From NCBI RefSeq assembly GCF_012070395.1, contig NZ_JAAFYS010000001.1:474001-538000 (forward strand): DNA of 64,000 bases. Direction: 5' to 3'. The notes below the pieces were generated by a model. That model worked only from the letters and a program-made list of their open reading frames with translations, was not told the origin of the DNA and made no database searches. Of the stretch, positions 29,394-39,643 are shown piece by piece. Source of the DNA: Pseudoroseicyclus tamaricis (GTDB lineage Bacteria > Pseudomonadota > Alphaproteobacteria > Rhodobacterales > Rhodobacteraceae). How positions within the stretch are numbered: position 1 is the stretch's first letter; every line of letters starts with the position of its first letter. Position numbers and translations under genes: made by a program.

Positions 29394-29727
29394 GGAATGG
29401 CGGTCGGCCGCCCATCCCGCTAGCGAAGTCCTAGGAAATTTGCCAATCGGCCATGGGGATGCGCTTTGTGCCCGGCACTGCCCCGCGAAAGATTCTGCCT
29501 CTACCAGGCTTCAAAAGATCTGCTCGGCATTCAGCCGCGTTCTGCTGCCACGATTCTCCCACATTCCGCGAGCCAGCTCGCGCATCCGGCCAGCCGAGCA
29601 TTTCTTTGGAACCATAGGCCGTGACGGCCGCCAGACGGTCGGTGTGCAGCCCGACGCGTTCGCTCGAACCCTGCGGACTAAACGAATTTCCTAATTTGTT
29701 CCTCGGCAGCCCTCCGGTAGCGCGAAG
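29394..29727. other. Stretch without a recognisable gene
   Basis: About 330 bases between the small ORF and the GNAT remnant. Overlapping open frames on both strands exist but none has a start, composition or motif that supports it. Confidence 0.5.
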
Positions 29728-29731
29728 GGAA

Positions 29732-29900
29732 TCAGACCCGCCGCTCCATGAAGACCAGACCCGCCGCAAGCTCGGGCGGCATCTCGACATAGGGTCCGCG
29801 CCCGGTGAAGCCAGCGGCGTGGTAGAGTGCCCGAGCCTCGTGGTGCAGGGGGCCGGTGTCGAGCCGGATGGTGCCGGAGGTTAGTGCGCAGGTCCATACT
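29732..29900 (-). pseudogene. GNAT acetyltransferase tail, copy 1
   Basis: The leftward frame encodes TIRLDTGPLHHEARALYHAA, then GFTGRGPYVEMPPELAAGLVFMER, the end of a GNAT N-acetyltransferase (strands 5-7, usually with Y...GF). The N-terminal half and the acetyl-CoA loop are missing. About 130 bases (29741-29872) are a diverged repeat of 48427-48558, where a longer tail of a related gene survives. Confidence 0.7.
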
Positions 29901-29954
29901 GGTATGTCGCATCCACTGGCCACGAAGACGCAACAGCTGCTCCATCTTCTCCGG

Positions 29955-30200
29955 CGACCTAGTGGTCTGGCCCTCTGGGGGCGTCCTCAAGCTTGACCCG
30001 CGCCAGCTCGTCCGCAACCCGATCATGCTCACGACCGCGACCGTCGCGCCATTCTCCTCGTCCGCACCGCGCTCGGCGGCGAGTTCGTCTTCGATGTTCA
30101 GATCGTCTTCTGGCTCTGGCTCACGGTCGTCTTCGGCAATCTAGAGTGGCTCGCTGAAGGGCGAGGAAAGGCCCGGAAGGCCGCGCTCCGCTCGACTAAT
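29955..30200 (+). pseudogene. KdpB (potassium-transporting P-type ATPase) N-terminal fragment, frameshifted
   Basis: GGVLKLDPRQLVRNPIM (about 29974-30027) matches the KdpB N-terminus (KxLxPxxxxRNPVMF). After a one-base shift near 30050, FDVQIVFWLWLTVVFGN and LAEGRGKARKAALRST (to about 30198) match the first two membrane helices and the AEGRxKAQ loop. The P-type ATPase core is absent. No other kdp gene is near. It occupies the space just before the Hhe gene and could overlap its promoter. Confidence 0.6.
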
Positions 30201-30327
30201 CGTTGTCGACAGCGAGTCTGGGGTTGCCGCGCTGAATGCGCTCGCGTGGAAAAATGTGGACGTAAAATAAAATATCCGCTTCTTTGAAGAGATTCTTCCA
30301 GTGCAAGCAGTATAAATCAAAATTGTC

Positions 30328-33300
30328 ATGACAGATTTTTTCAGTATCCGCGATTCTAGTTCACCCAAACATCCAGGCGGCCTCCAGCTATTCGTCTCCA
30401 GCGTGCATCGGGTCAATTTTGCCTCGGCCCAGAACGATGTGTCCATCCTGAAGTCCGTGGTGCTCCGGAACGAAGGCGACGGGCCGGTGCATGATCTGCG
30501 GGTGCATCTAGCTTCGTCACCCGCGATCTTCCAGGAAAAGTCGTGGACGATAGATCGTATCGCTCCCGGTGCGGAGTGCCGACTCTCGGACCTGTCGACC
30601 CCGCTTGATCTTGCCCGCCTTTCTGGACTGGATGAAGCGGAAACCGGAGAACTGACGCTCGAAGTGGAGGTGGGCAGAGAGAGCCTCGTCACGCAACGCC
30701 ACCGTATCGAACTGCTCGCAAGAGACGAATGGGGTGGCGTCGGTGACATGGCGCACCTGTTGGCGGCATTCGTCTCGCCGAACGATCCTGTGGTGGCACG
30801 TCTATTGAAGGAGGCATCGCGGCTGCTGGAGCGCTCGGGGGAGGATGGTTCTCTCGACGGGTATCAGTCGGGCAACCCAGGGCGCGTCTGGATGCTTGCC
30901 GGGGCCATCTGGTCGGCTGCAACCGCGATGGGGCTGGCGTATGCCGTTCCACCGGCCTCCTTCGAGCGTGAGGGACAAAAAATCCGGGGGCCGGAACGGA
31001 TTGCGTCGGAGGGCCTTGCCACCTGCCTCGACACCGCGCTCCTTCTCGCCGCCGCCTTCGAGGCGGCGGGATTGAACCCTGCCGTGCTGTTTTCCGAGGG
31101 TCACGCCTGGGTGGGTGTCTGGCTTACGAAGCGCGACTTCGGTCATGTGACCGAGCCCGATCCGGTGACGCTGCGCAAGGCGATCCACGCCCGAGACTTC
31201 GTTGCCCTCGAGACAACGCTGCTGACGAAGCGTCCGGCCATCAGATTCGAACAAGCAGTAGACGAGGGTCGCCGCCGGCTGTCCGAGGAGCGTGAGGCCG
31301 AATTCGTCATGGCGGTGGATATCGCCCGTGCGCGTGCCGCCCGCATCCGGCCACTTGCGAGCCATAGAGAAGGTCAGACCGCCGAGGCTGCGCAGGAGAC
31401 AGCAGTTGCGGCGGCGCTGCCCAAACCTCTCGACCTTGGCCTGTTGCCCGGGGAACTCGTCGAGGAGACGCCATCGACTCCGAAGGGGCGCATCGAGCGC
31501 TGGCAACGCAAGCTGCTCGACCTGACGCTCATGAACCGGCTGCTGAACTTCAAGGAAAGCAAGCAGACCATCCCCCTGTTCTGCCCGGACGTGCCGTCGC
31601 TCGAGGATGCGCTCGCCGACGGGCGCGCGTTCACGCTGCTCGCGTTGCGAGATGACGATCCCGTGGGAAGACGCAATTTCAGCCCCGAGGAACGGGCAAG
31701 GGTCGAGGAAGGCGTGGCGGCAGACGCCATCGCGCGTCGCCAGATCGCGGTGCCCCTGACGGGCAAGGAGATGAACGCACGACTGACGACGCTCTTCCGC
31801 AAGGCCAAGAGCGACATGGCGGAGGGCGGGACCAATACCCTCTTTCTTGCCGCCGGCTTCTTGCGCTGGAAGAAGTCGGAGGGCGATCAAAGGGTTTACC
31901 GCGCGCCGATCCTGCTGATCCCGGCACGTCTCGAGCGAAAGTCGGCACAGTCGGAATTCCGCATTCTTCATCACGAGGATGACGTCCGCATCAATTCTAC
32001 ATTGCTCGAGTTCCTGAAGCGCGACTTCGACCTGAAGGTGCCCGAGCTTGAGGGAGAGCTGCCGCGCGACGAAAGCGGCATCGACGTGCCGCTGATCCTC
32101 GAACAGATGCGGATGCGGGTCCGGGATGTAGCCGGGTTCGAGGTGGTGGAAGAGTTAGCACTCTCAACCTTCTCCTTCGCCAAATATCTGATGTGGAAGG
32201 ATCTCGTCGATCGCACTGACGACCTGCGGCAGAATTCACTGGTCGCACATCTGGTCGACAACCCGGCCGAGCCCTTCCAGGGACACGAGGCACCGGAAAT
32301 CCGGCCCGATGACCTCGACCGGCGAGTAACTCCGGCCGATCTTGTTACGCCGTTGCCGGCGGACAGCTCGCAACTCGCCGCTGTCGTATCAGCCTCCGAA
32401 GGGCGAGACTTCGTGCTGATCGGGCCGCCTGGCACAGGCAAGAGCCAGACGATCGCCAACATCGTCGCACAGTGCCTCGCAAGCGGTAAGACGGTTCTGT
32501 TCGTCGCCGAGAAGGCGGCAGCGCTCAACGTGGTCCATCGTCGTCTGTCCGCACAGGGTCTCGGTGACGCGGTGCTCGAGCTTCATTCCAACAAGACCGA
32601 CCGCAAGTCGGTGCTTTCACAACTCGGACGCAGTTGGGATCGGGCAGCACGGAATACTGGCGCCGAATGGGTCCAGGTTACGGAGGACCTTCGCGTCGCA
32701 CGGGACAGGCTGAACGCCTACGTCGAAGCACTGCATGCAGTTGGCACCCAGGGGTTCAGCGTCTTCGACGCCATCGCCCAATTGGCTGGGCGCACGTCTG
32801 CCTTCACTCTGTCCTTCGCTTCGAAAGACGCCCATGACGCCGAGGGCTATCGGCGCCTGATCGATCTTGCCGAGGCCGCCGGCCGCACCCACGCCGTTGC
32901 CGGAGAAGGGCCATCCCTCGACTTAGTGGACGCGGACGACTGGTCATTCGGATGGGAAGCGACATTCCTCAATGCCGCCGAGAAACTGGACGCCGCAGCG
33001 ACAGACCTGCTCAAGGCGCTGTCCGAGGTGTCCCCTCTGCTCGGTCTCCCGTCCGATACCGACGGAACTGAAATTCGCCGCAAGCGCCTTTCGGCACTCT
33101 CGCCGCGGATTGCCGAGGATGCACGAGACCTCTCCAACGTTCCGGATCTCCCCGAGGCCCGGCTTGTGGCGGAGCGGACCCGTCTCGCAGAGGCCCTGAA
33201 GGAAGCGACGGAAGCACGTCGACGGCTCGCCGCCAGTTACGGTGCCGAGGCGGCAGACCGGGCGCCGCTGGAGTTGCTGGACGCCGACTGGCGTGCCGCG

Positions 33301-36201
33301 CATGCCAAGTTCTGGCCCTTTTCATCCTTGGCCAAGCGCCGGGTCCGCTCGGTCCTCCAGAGCTACGCAGAAGCTGGCGTGGCCGACCCTGGCAGCGATC
33401 TCCCGGCCCTTCAGCGGCTGCGGACCGCCAGAGAACAGATGGCCGCCTCACCCCTCACCGTGGTGCCAGAGGCCAAGGGCGAGACCGCAGACCTCGGCGC
33501 ACTGGACCAACTCCTCTCCGAATCCGCCCGGTATCGCGAGTCGGTGCGCATGCTTGCATCCGAGGCAAGCGACGCCGCGCGTCTCGGTCAGTCCTCGGCT
33601 GCCCTCGCCAGCCTGCGCGCCGGACCGGAGCGGGACGCCGTCGCTCGCCTTGCGGCGGCCGAGTCGGCCATGGCGGAAGCGGTGCAAGCCTTTGCAACGG
33701 CCGGAGGACGTCTGCCGGGCGAGGCGTCGCTCAAGCAGATCCGGACCGGCCTCGCCAAGATCAGGGAAGAACGCGCCCGGCTGGCGGACTGGACGCGATG
33801 GAATGAAGCGAGGAGCGCGGCAGAGGCGGCTGGTCTTTCGCCATTGATCGAAGCCCTCGTTGAAGATCGGCTGACCGAGCCAGCGGCCGAGGCCTTCAAG
33901 ACCGCCTATGCTGCGTGGTGGCTGCCGCTCGCCATGGACTCTTCCGAGGACTTGCGCCGCTTCGCACATTGGGAGCACGAGCATCAGATCCAGACCTTCC
34001 GCGCGCTCGACGACGCGGCCGCGCGGTTGGCACCGTCCGAGGTCCTGCGCCGGATCGCAAACGGTCTGCCCACAAGGGACGGGGTGCCGCGCAATTCCGA
34101 GTTGGGGACCTTGCGTCACCAGCTCGGGCTCCAGCGGCCCTCTATGCCGATCCGCAGCCTACTGTCGGAAATGCCCAACAGCTTCGCGAAGCTGGCGCCT
34201 TGCGTTCTGATGTCACCGCTCTCCGTTGCACAGTATCTCCCGGCCGGACAGCCGGCCTTCGACGTGGTCATCTTCGACGAGGCGTCGCAGATCACGACAT
34301 GGGATGCGGTCGGGGCGATTGCGCGCGGTCGCCAGGCAATCGTCGTCGGCGACCCCAAGCAGATGCCACCCACCAACTTCTTCGGTCGCACCGACGCGGA
34401 GGAGGACCTACCCGAGGTCGAGCGCGACATGCCCTCGATCCTCGATGAGGTCTGTGCTGCGGGCATCCCTACGCGTCGGCTCGACTGGCACTACCGCAGC
34501 CGCGACGAGGCACTGATCGCGTTCTCCAACCACCTCTACTATGACGGCGGTCTCGTGACGTTCCCCGGCCCGACCACGGGATCGGACGCACTCGTGTTCC
34601 ACAAGGTCGGCGGCCAGTTCGACCGTGGGAAGAGCCGCACGAACGAAGCAGAGGCGAAGGCCGTGACAGCGTGGGTGAGGGCACAACTGACCGAGTGGCT
34701 TGCGAAGCCCGAAGATGAACGGCCCACGCTCGGTGTCATCACCTTCAACCAGCCACAGCAGGAGCTCATCCAGGATCTTCTGGATGAAGCGCGTCGGCAG
34801 GACCCGCGGCTCGAGTGGTTCTTCGAGGAAGAGCGCGAAGAACCGCTGATCGTCAAGAACCTTGAAAACATCCAGGGCGACGAGCGCGACGTGATGCTAT
34901 TTTCCGTTACCTACGGACGCGACGCCGCCGGCAAGTTGGCAATGGCCTTCGGTCCTCTGAATTCGGACGGAGGCGAGAAGCGCCTGAACGTGGCGGTGAC
35001 CCGCGCGCGGGCCGAGATGCATGTCTTCGCGTCGCTGACGGCGCATGACATCGACCTTGGACGCACCCGTGCCCGAGGCGTCGCCGACTTCAAGGCGTTC
35101 CTCGACTACGCGGAGCGCGGCTCCATCGCTTTGCCTGCCCGCGAAAGCGGAAGTCTCGGACCGGCCGAGAGCCCATTCGAAGAGGCGGTCGCTGCCGCTC
35201 TGGCGGCCAAGGGATGGGACATTCGCACGCAGATCGGTGTCTCGGGATTCCGGATCGATCTGGCCGTGGTCAATCCGGACCACGCCGGGACCTACCTTGC
35301 CGGCGTCGAATGTGATGGCGCGACCTATCATTCATCGGCCACGGCTCGAGACCGCGACAAGATCCGGCAAGCCGTTCTCGAGGGCTTGGGATGGCAGATC
35401 TTGCGGGTGTGGTCGACCGACTGGTTCAAGAACCCGGCGGATGTCGTCGCGCGGCTCCACGCTGCCCTTGAGAAATCTTTGGAGGCGGATCGGGTCCGAC
35501 GTGAGTCAGAGGACGCACAGCTCGAGGCGGAGAAAGAAACCGCCGATACAGCGCCTCTCGCGCTTCCCGCTCCATCAATCGACGGTGCGGTAACAGGTGC
35601 CCCTAGGACCTCAGCACATGACGACACTGTCGAACCGACGAGCCTGACACCCCAACTTGAGGCGCCAATAGAACGTCACGCCACCCTTTATGCCGAGGCG
35701 CCTTCCGCACGAAATGTGCCCGAGTCAGATGCGAGCAAACCGCAGCCCAATCCGGAGGCCTTCTACGAGGCGAGCTATCTGCCCGCGCTCGAACGGATCG
35801 TGGCCAGCACGATCGAGGCGGACGGTCCACTCCCCATGTCGCGTCTTGCCCGCAGCGTGGCACAGCTACACGGCTGGCAACGCACCGGGCATCGGATTGC
35901 CGCGCGGGTCGAGACAGCACTGGGAAGCGCGGAGCGGCATGAGGACCTCGGCTGCGTCTTCGTCTGGCCGCCAGGCTCCTACGCCACGCGAATTCCGCCT
36001 CGACCCTTGGGAGACCGCTCCATCCGTGATGTGCCCCCGGCTGAAATCGCGAGCACCATCGACCGACACGAGCGCGGTCTTGCCTCGGCCGAAGATCCGA
36101 CGCTCGATTTGGCGAGACTGTTGGGTATCGAACGACTAAGCAAGGACGCGCGGGAGTATCTCACTGCCTGCATGGAGTGGTGCGCGCAACACAACGCATA
36201 G
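30328..36201 (+). CDS. DUF4011-helicase-nuclease-DUF3320 giant (Hhe-type defence protein)
   Basis: 1957 residues. Order: N-terminal beta-rich part; a transglutaminase-like segment (Cys233 in TCLDTALLLAAAF, His259 in EGHAWVGVW); DUF4011 from about 387 (RWQRKLLDLTLMNRLLNF); SF1 helicase with Walker A GPPGTGKS (699-706), DEASQ at 1317-1321, NIQGDERD and NVAVTRARAE; an MTES_1575/Vsr-like nuclease with Asp1644 (GFRIDLAV), Glu1661 (GVECDGATYH) and GWQILRVWSTDWF; and DUF3320 near the C-terminus. This is the layout of the single-gene Hhe defence system (DUF4011-helicase-Vsr) described by Gao and co-workers in 2020. All nucleotide-binding and nuclease residues seem intact, so it may be functional. The start at 30328 lacks a clear ribosome site. 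Confidence 0.88.
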   Translation: MTDFFSIRDSSSPKHPGGLQLFVSSVHRVNFASAQNDVSILKSVVLRNEGDGPVHDLRVHLASSPAIFQEKSWTIDRIAPGAECRLSDLSTPLDLARLSGLDEAETGELTLEVEVGRESLVTQRHRIELLARDEWGGVGDMAHLLAAFVSPNDPVVARLLKEASRLLERSGEDGSLDGYQSGNPGRVWMLAGAIWSAATAMGLAYAVPPASFEREGQKIRGPERIASEGLATCLDTALLLAAAFEAAGLNPAVLFSEGHAWVGVWLTKRDFGHVTEPDPVTLRKAIHARDFVALETTLLTKRPAIRFEQAVDEGRRRLSEEREAEFVMAVDIARARAARIRPLASHREGQTAEAAQETAVAAALPKPLDLGLLPGELVEETPSTPKGRIERWQRKLLDLTLMNRLLNFKESKQTIPLFCPDVPSLEDALADGRAFTLLALRDDDPVGRRNFSPEERARVEEGVAADAIARRQIAVPLTGKEMNARLTTLFRKAKSDMAEGGTNTLFLAAGFLRWKKSEGDQRVYRAPILLIPARLERKSAQSEFRILHHEDDVRINSTLLEFLKRDFDLKVPELEGELPRDESGIDVPLILEQMRMRVRDVAGFEVVEELALSTFSFAKYLMWKDLVDRTDDLRQNSLVAHLVDNPAEPFQGHEAPEIRPDDLDRRVTPADLVTPLPADSSQLAAVVSASEGRDFVLIGPPGTGKSQTIANIVAQCLASGKTVLFVAEKAAALNVVHRRLSAQGLGDAVLELHSNKTDRKSVLSQLGRSWDRAARNTGAEWVQVTEDLRVARDRLNAYVEALHAVGTQGFSVFDAIAQLAGRTSAFTLSFASKDAHDAEGYRRLIDLAEAAGRTHAVAGEGPSLDLVDADDWSFGWEATFLNAAEKLDAAATDLLKALSEVSPLLGLPSDTDGTEIRRKRLSALSPRIAEDARDLSNVPDLPEARLVAERTRLAEALKEATEARRRLAASYGAEAADRAPLELLDADWRAAHAKFWPFSSLAKRRVRSVLQSYAEAGVADPGSDLPALQRLRTAREQMAASPLTVVPEAKGETADLGALDQLLSESARYRESVRMLASEASDAARLGQSSAALASLRAGPERDAVARLAAAESAMAEAVQAFATAGGRLPGEASLKQIRTGLAKIREERARLADWTRWNEARSAAEAAGLSPLIEALVEDRLTEPAAEAFKTAYAAWWLPLAMDSSEDLRRFAHWEHEHQIQTFRALDDAAARLAPSEVLRRIANGLPTRDGVPRNSELGTLRHQLGLQRPSMPIRSLLSEMPNSFAKLAPCVLMSPLSVAQYLPAGQPAFDVVIFDEASQITTWDAVGAIARGRQAIVVGDPKQMPPTNFFGRTDAEEDLPEVERDMPSILDEVCAAGIPTRRLDWHYRSRDEALIAFSNHLYYDGGLVTFPGPTTGSDALVFHKVGGQFDRGKSRTNEAEAKAVTAWVRAQLTEWLAKPEDERPTLGVITFNQPQQELIQDLLDEARRQDPRLEWFFEEEREEPLIVKNLENIQGDERDVMLFSVTYGRDAAGKLAMAFGPLNSDGGEKRLNVAVTRARAEMHVFASLTAHDIDLGRTRARGVADFKAFLDYAERGSIALPARESGSLGPAESPFEEAVAAALAAKGWDIRTQIGVSGFRIDLAVVNPDHAGTYLAGVECDGATYHSSATARDRDKIRQAVLEGLGWQILRVWSTDWFKNPADVVARLHAALEKSLEADRVRRESEDAQLEAEKETADTAPLALPAPSIDGAVTGAPRTSAHDDTVEPTSLTPQLEAPIERHATLYAEAPSARNVPESDASKPQPNPEAFYEASYLPALERIVASTIEADGPLPMSRLARSVAQLHGWQRTGHRIAARVETALGSAERHEDLGCVFVWPPGSYATRIPPRPLGDRSIRDVPPAEIASTIDRHERGLASAEDPTLDLARLLGIERLSKDAREYLTACMEWCAQHNA

Positions 36202-36232
36202 CGGGGCACTATCTTACGGGGGCCGACGCGTG

Positions 36233-39200
36233 TCACGCCGCAGTGACATTCCTGCCGGGCAATTCGATCACCCGCACACCGCTGATCCGCGCGCGCGCCA
36301 TCTCCACCAGATGGGCGTGGTGGGTGAACAGGATGGCCTGTCCGCGGCTCCCAAGCTCTGCCGTTAGGTCAAGGGCCGCGGCGGCACGCTGATCATCGAA
36401 GCTCTCGAGGATGTCGTCCGTGACGAAGGGCAGGGGCCCCGCGTCGCGGACGAAGGCCGCGTGGCCCGCTACGCGCAGCGCGAGATAGAGTTGCGCCCGG
36501 GTCCCCGTCGACATGCAGTCGGCCGGCACCGAAAGTCCTTCGGAAATCCCGACAAGCCTTTCGTCCTGCCCCTGGACCCATGTATCGAGCCGTGACCAGA
36601 CGCCGCCGGTCAGCCGGCGGAACGCGGCCTCGGTATCGGCCAGCATTGGGCCGCGGCGACTTTCACCGAGACGGCGCAAAGCGGTGCGCGCAGCTGCCGC
36701 GCCGATCGCGCGCACTATCGCCTCTCGCGCGCCGCCGGCCAGTTCTTCTAGGATCGCGGCCCTCTCCTGATCGGCTTCAGCCCCGCCGCCGGCCTTAAGG
36801 GCGGAGGCAAGCTCCTGCTGCGCGGCGCCGGCTTCGCGGTCCGCGGCAGCGCTGGCGTCTTCGGCGCGTGTCAGGTCGTCGGCAAGCCCGGCGCGCCGGG
36901 CCGGGTCGAGGTCGGCCTCCTCCTCGGCGAGCCGCATCGAGTCGAGATCCCGTCCGGCCTGGGATATCTCCGCTTCCGTGCGCTCCTGCTCCCTGCGCAG
37001 GCCATCACGCTCCTCGAATCGGGTGACGAGATGGTCGGGCGGCACGCCTTCGGGCACCTGTTGCCCCGCTAGCAATTCCGCGATGCGCTCGGCCGCCTGT
37101 TCCTGCGCCACGCGCGCCTCGCGGGCTGTGTCGGCAGCGTCGTCACGCCGCCTGGCGGCGGCGGCGATCTCCGCCGCTATGCGCTCGGCCTGGGTCCGGC
37201 GCTGGCGTGCCGCTCGCACCAGCGCCTCGGCGGTGGCGGCACGTCCGACCACCTCGCGAATGCGCGGCGCGACCGCCTCGAAGGTTTCCAGCGCCTGCTC
37301 CATGCGGGCGATCCGGTGATCCAGGTCGCGCAGCTGGTCCAGGGTCCTGGCAAGGTCAGCGGCCACCGGCAAGGCCTCGCGCAGGGCGGCCGGCGCCATC
37401 TGCCCTGCCCAGCTTTCCTCGGCCATGTCGGCCAGATCGGCCTTGCGCGCGGCGAGCCGCTCCTGGGCGCGCGTCACCTGCCGGACCAGTCCGGCCCTCT
37501 GTTCCTCCCGGGCCTGCCACCGCGCGAGGGCCGTCCCGGCCTCGCGCAACTCCGCCAGCCGCATCTTGGCGGCGACGCCGAGGGGCGTGTCGTCCCGGGA
37601 CACGCCGCTCGTCTCGAGGGCCTCTCTCAGCCCGCGCTCAAGTGCAGCCAATCGATCCTCTGCGCGCTCTCGCGCTGTGGTGGCCGCCCGCTGCCGCGCC
37701 CCCGCCTCGAGCGCGAGCACCAGCGCTCGGCGGCGGGGCAGCAAGGAATCCGGTGGGGTGCCCGGGTTGAGCAGGAGACGCGGGGCGAGCACCGCCAGCC
37801 GGTCGCTTACGGCCCCGCATTCGGTCCGTGCGGTCGCGACAGAACGTTTGGCGGCTACCTCCCCGGCGCGGGCCGTCTCAAGCTCCTCGGACCTGCGCAG
37901 CAGCAACGCGCGCGCCTCGGCCCCCTCCGCGTGGGCTGCCGTGGCCTCGTCGTCAGCACGCATCGCGGCCTCGAAGCTCTCGGCCGTTTCCGCATCGAGG
38001 GCCGCGCGGTGGGTGGACCATGCCTGTTCCCGTGCGAGGCGGCGGCGCTGGACTTCCGCGATACCCATCGCCGCAGGGTTGGCTGCGGCGGCGGCGTAAC
38101 GCGCTTCTGCCCCCTCGCGCGCGGCAATCGCATCGTCGCACTGTTCTTCTGCAACCGCCTGCGCATCGGCGGTCCGCGCCGCCGCCTGCACCATCGCCGA
38201 AACCTCCTCCTCGCTTGCAAGCCCCTCCGCCGACAGACGCGCCTCCCAGCCTATGGGAAGGCTCGCTGCCGCCAACCCGGTCGCCGCGACGGCCTCTGCC
38301 TCTGCCTCGTGCAGCGCGTCCAGATCCGGCGCCTCCGCCCTCATGCGCTCCCAAGCTTCGGCCAGCGCCGCCTCTCCTCGAGGGACAGCCGGTGCCTCAC
38401 CTTGCCCCTCCTCGGCATCGGCCAGTGCTTCCCTCGCGCCGCGAAGATCGTTTTCGGCGTCCCTCACCTCCTGAAGCTGCGACGACAGAAGGTCGAGTGT
38501 TGCCGGCGCGAGGCGCATCTCCCGGGCCTCCGCTCCCTCGCCGCCAAGACGACTCGCCAGATCGTCAGCAGACGCCGCGAGCCGGTCGCGATCCGCGTGC
38601 CGCTTCTCCAGGTCCGCTTCGGCCCCCGCGACACGCAGCAGAAGCGGATGGTCGTCGAACCGCAGCCCGTCCAGATCGTCGAGCAAGGGGCCGAGATCGA
38701 CCCCCTCCGGATCGGGCGTCAGTTCCTCGGACAGCAGCCTGGCCGCCTCGGCATAGTCCTCATTGGCGCGCCGCTCCCGCTCGGCGGCCTCGCGTGCTTC
38801 GGCGGCGATGCGCACCACCTCATGCGCGACTCCCTGCGCCAGGGCGGGACCCGTGGGATACCCCTCCAGAGCGTTTGCCAGTTCCGCCTGACGCGCACGC
38901 AGCTCCCGCCGCCGGGCCGCAGCATCGGCATAGGCGATCGCGCGGCGCGCCTCGGCCACGGCGTTGCGCGCCTCCTGCGCGGCCGCCTCGCGGGCCGTCG
39001 CGGTGGTGCGAAGCGCGTCGAAGCGTGTGGGCGAGAGCCGCCGCTCGCGCATTTCCGCCTCCAACTCTTTCAGCCGCCGCTTGGCGGCCGGCAGCACCTG
39101 CGCGCTGCCACCCTTCTTGTAGAAGCGCTCCACATCCTCCCTCACCTCGTCCAGCGCGCGCGAAAGGCCGGAAAGCCCGCTGGTGCCGGCATGGAGCAGA

Positions 39201-39643
39201 CGGCCAAGATCTCCCTTCGCGGCGGCGATCTCCTCTCCGCCGGCGCGCAACACGGCATCGTCCAGCGAAAAACGAGTGCGGTAGGCATTCCGGTCGAGGC
39301 CGTGAAGCAGTGACGCAAGGCGGTGATCGGCCACCTCGCGTCCACTGCCATCCGTAAGGGAGCCGGTGTTGCGCGCCGTGCGTTGCAGCACGAGCGACCC
39401 CTCCGCCGTCTCTACCTCGGCCCCGACGAGCAGGTCCTTGCGCTCGAAGCGGAAAGCATATGGGTGGCCCTGCCTCTGAAGCCCATAGAGCAAATCTAGC
39501 CAAGCGGCGAATGCGGTGCTCTTGCCGGCCTCGTTTGGACCGAAGATGACCGTCACGTCCGGTCCTTCGCGCGCGCTCCCGAAGTCGAGAGAGGTCCCCT
39601 CGAAGCGGCCGTAGCGAGCGAGGTCGAGCCGGCGCAGCCTCAC
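36233..39643 (-). CDS. yhaN: YhaN-like AAA/SMC-type ATPase with long coiled coil
   Basis: 1136 residues. The N-terminus reads LRRLDLARYGRFEGTSLDFG and Walker A FGPNEAGKST (34-43). A long Ala/Arg/Glu-rich coiled coil with internal zipper region follows, and the ABC half-site returns at the C-terminus with STGTRAQLYLALRVA (signature) and FVTDDILESFDD (Walker B). This is the YhaN/SbcC-like arrangement, partner of the YhaO nuclease. The ATG overlaps the YhaO stop by 4 bases. It is convergent with the Hhe gene, 31 bases apart. Role in DNA end processing or defence is inferred from family and context. Confidence 0.85.
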   Translation of the reverse strand: MRLRRLDLARYGRFEGTSLDFGSAREGPDVTVIFGPNEAGKSTAFAAWLDLLYGLQRQGHPYAFRFERKDLLVGAEVETAEGSLVLQRTARNTGSLTDGSGREVADHRLASLLHGLDRNAYRTRFSLDDAVLRAGGEEIAAAKGDLGRLLHAGTSGLSGLSRALDEVREDVERFYKKGGSAQVLPAAKRRLKELEAEMRERRLSPTRFDALRTTATAREAAAQEARNAVAEARRAIAYADAAARRRELRARQAELANALEGYPTGPALAQGVAHEVVRIAAEAREAAERERRANEDYAEAARLLSEELTPDPEGVDLGPLLDDLDGLRFDDHPLLLRVAGAEADLEKRHADRDRLAASADDLASRLGGEGAEAREMRLAPATLDLLSSQLQEVRDAENDLRGAREALADAEEGQGEAPAVPRGEAALAEAWERMRAEAPDLDALHEAEAEAVAATGLAAASLPIGWEARLSAEGLASEEEVSAMVQAAARTADAQAVAEEQCDDAIAAREGAEARYAAAAANPAAMGIAEVQRRRLAREQAWSTHRAALDAETAESFEAAMRADDEATAAHAEGAEARALLLRRSEELETARAGEVAAKRSVATARTECGAVSDRLAVLAPRLLLNPGTPPDSLLPRRRALVLALEAGARQRAATTARERAEDRLAALERGLREALETSGVSRDDTPLGVAAKMRLAELREAGTALARWQAREEQRAGLVRQVTRAQERLAARKADLADMAEESWAGQMAPAALREALPVAADLARTLDQLRDLDHRIARMEQALETFEAVAPRIREVVGRAATAEALVRAARQRRTQAERIAAEIAAAARRRDDAADTAREARVAQEQAAERIAELLAGQQVPEGVPPDHLVTRFEERDGLRREQERTEAEISQAGRDLDSMRLAEEEADLDPARRAGLADDLTRAEDASAAADREAGAAQQELASALKAGGGAEADQERAAILEELAGGAREAIVRAIGAAAARTALRRLGESRRGPMLADTEAAFRRLTGGVWSRLDTWVQGQDERLVGISEGLSVPADCMSTGTRAQLYLALRVAGHAAFVRDAGPLPFVTDDILESFDDQRAAAALDLTAELGSRGQAILFTHHAHLVEMARARISGVRVIELPGRNVTAA

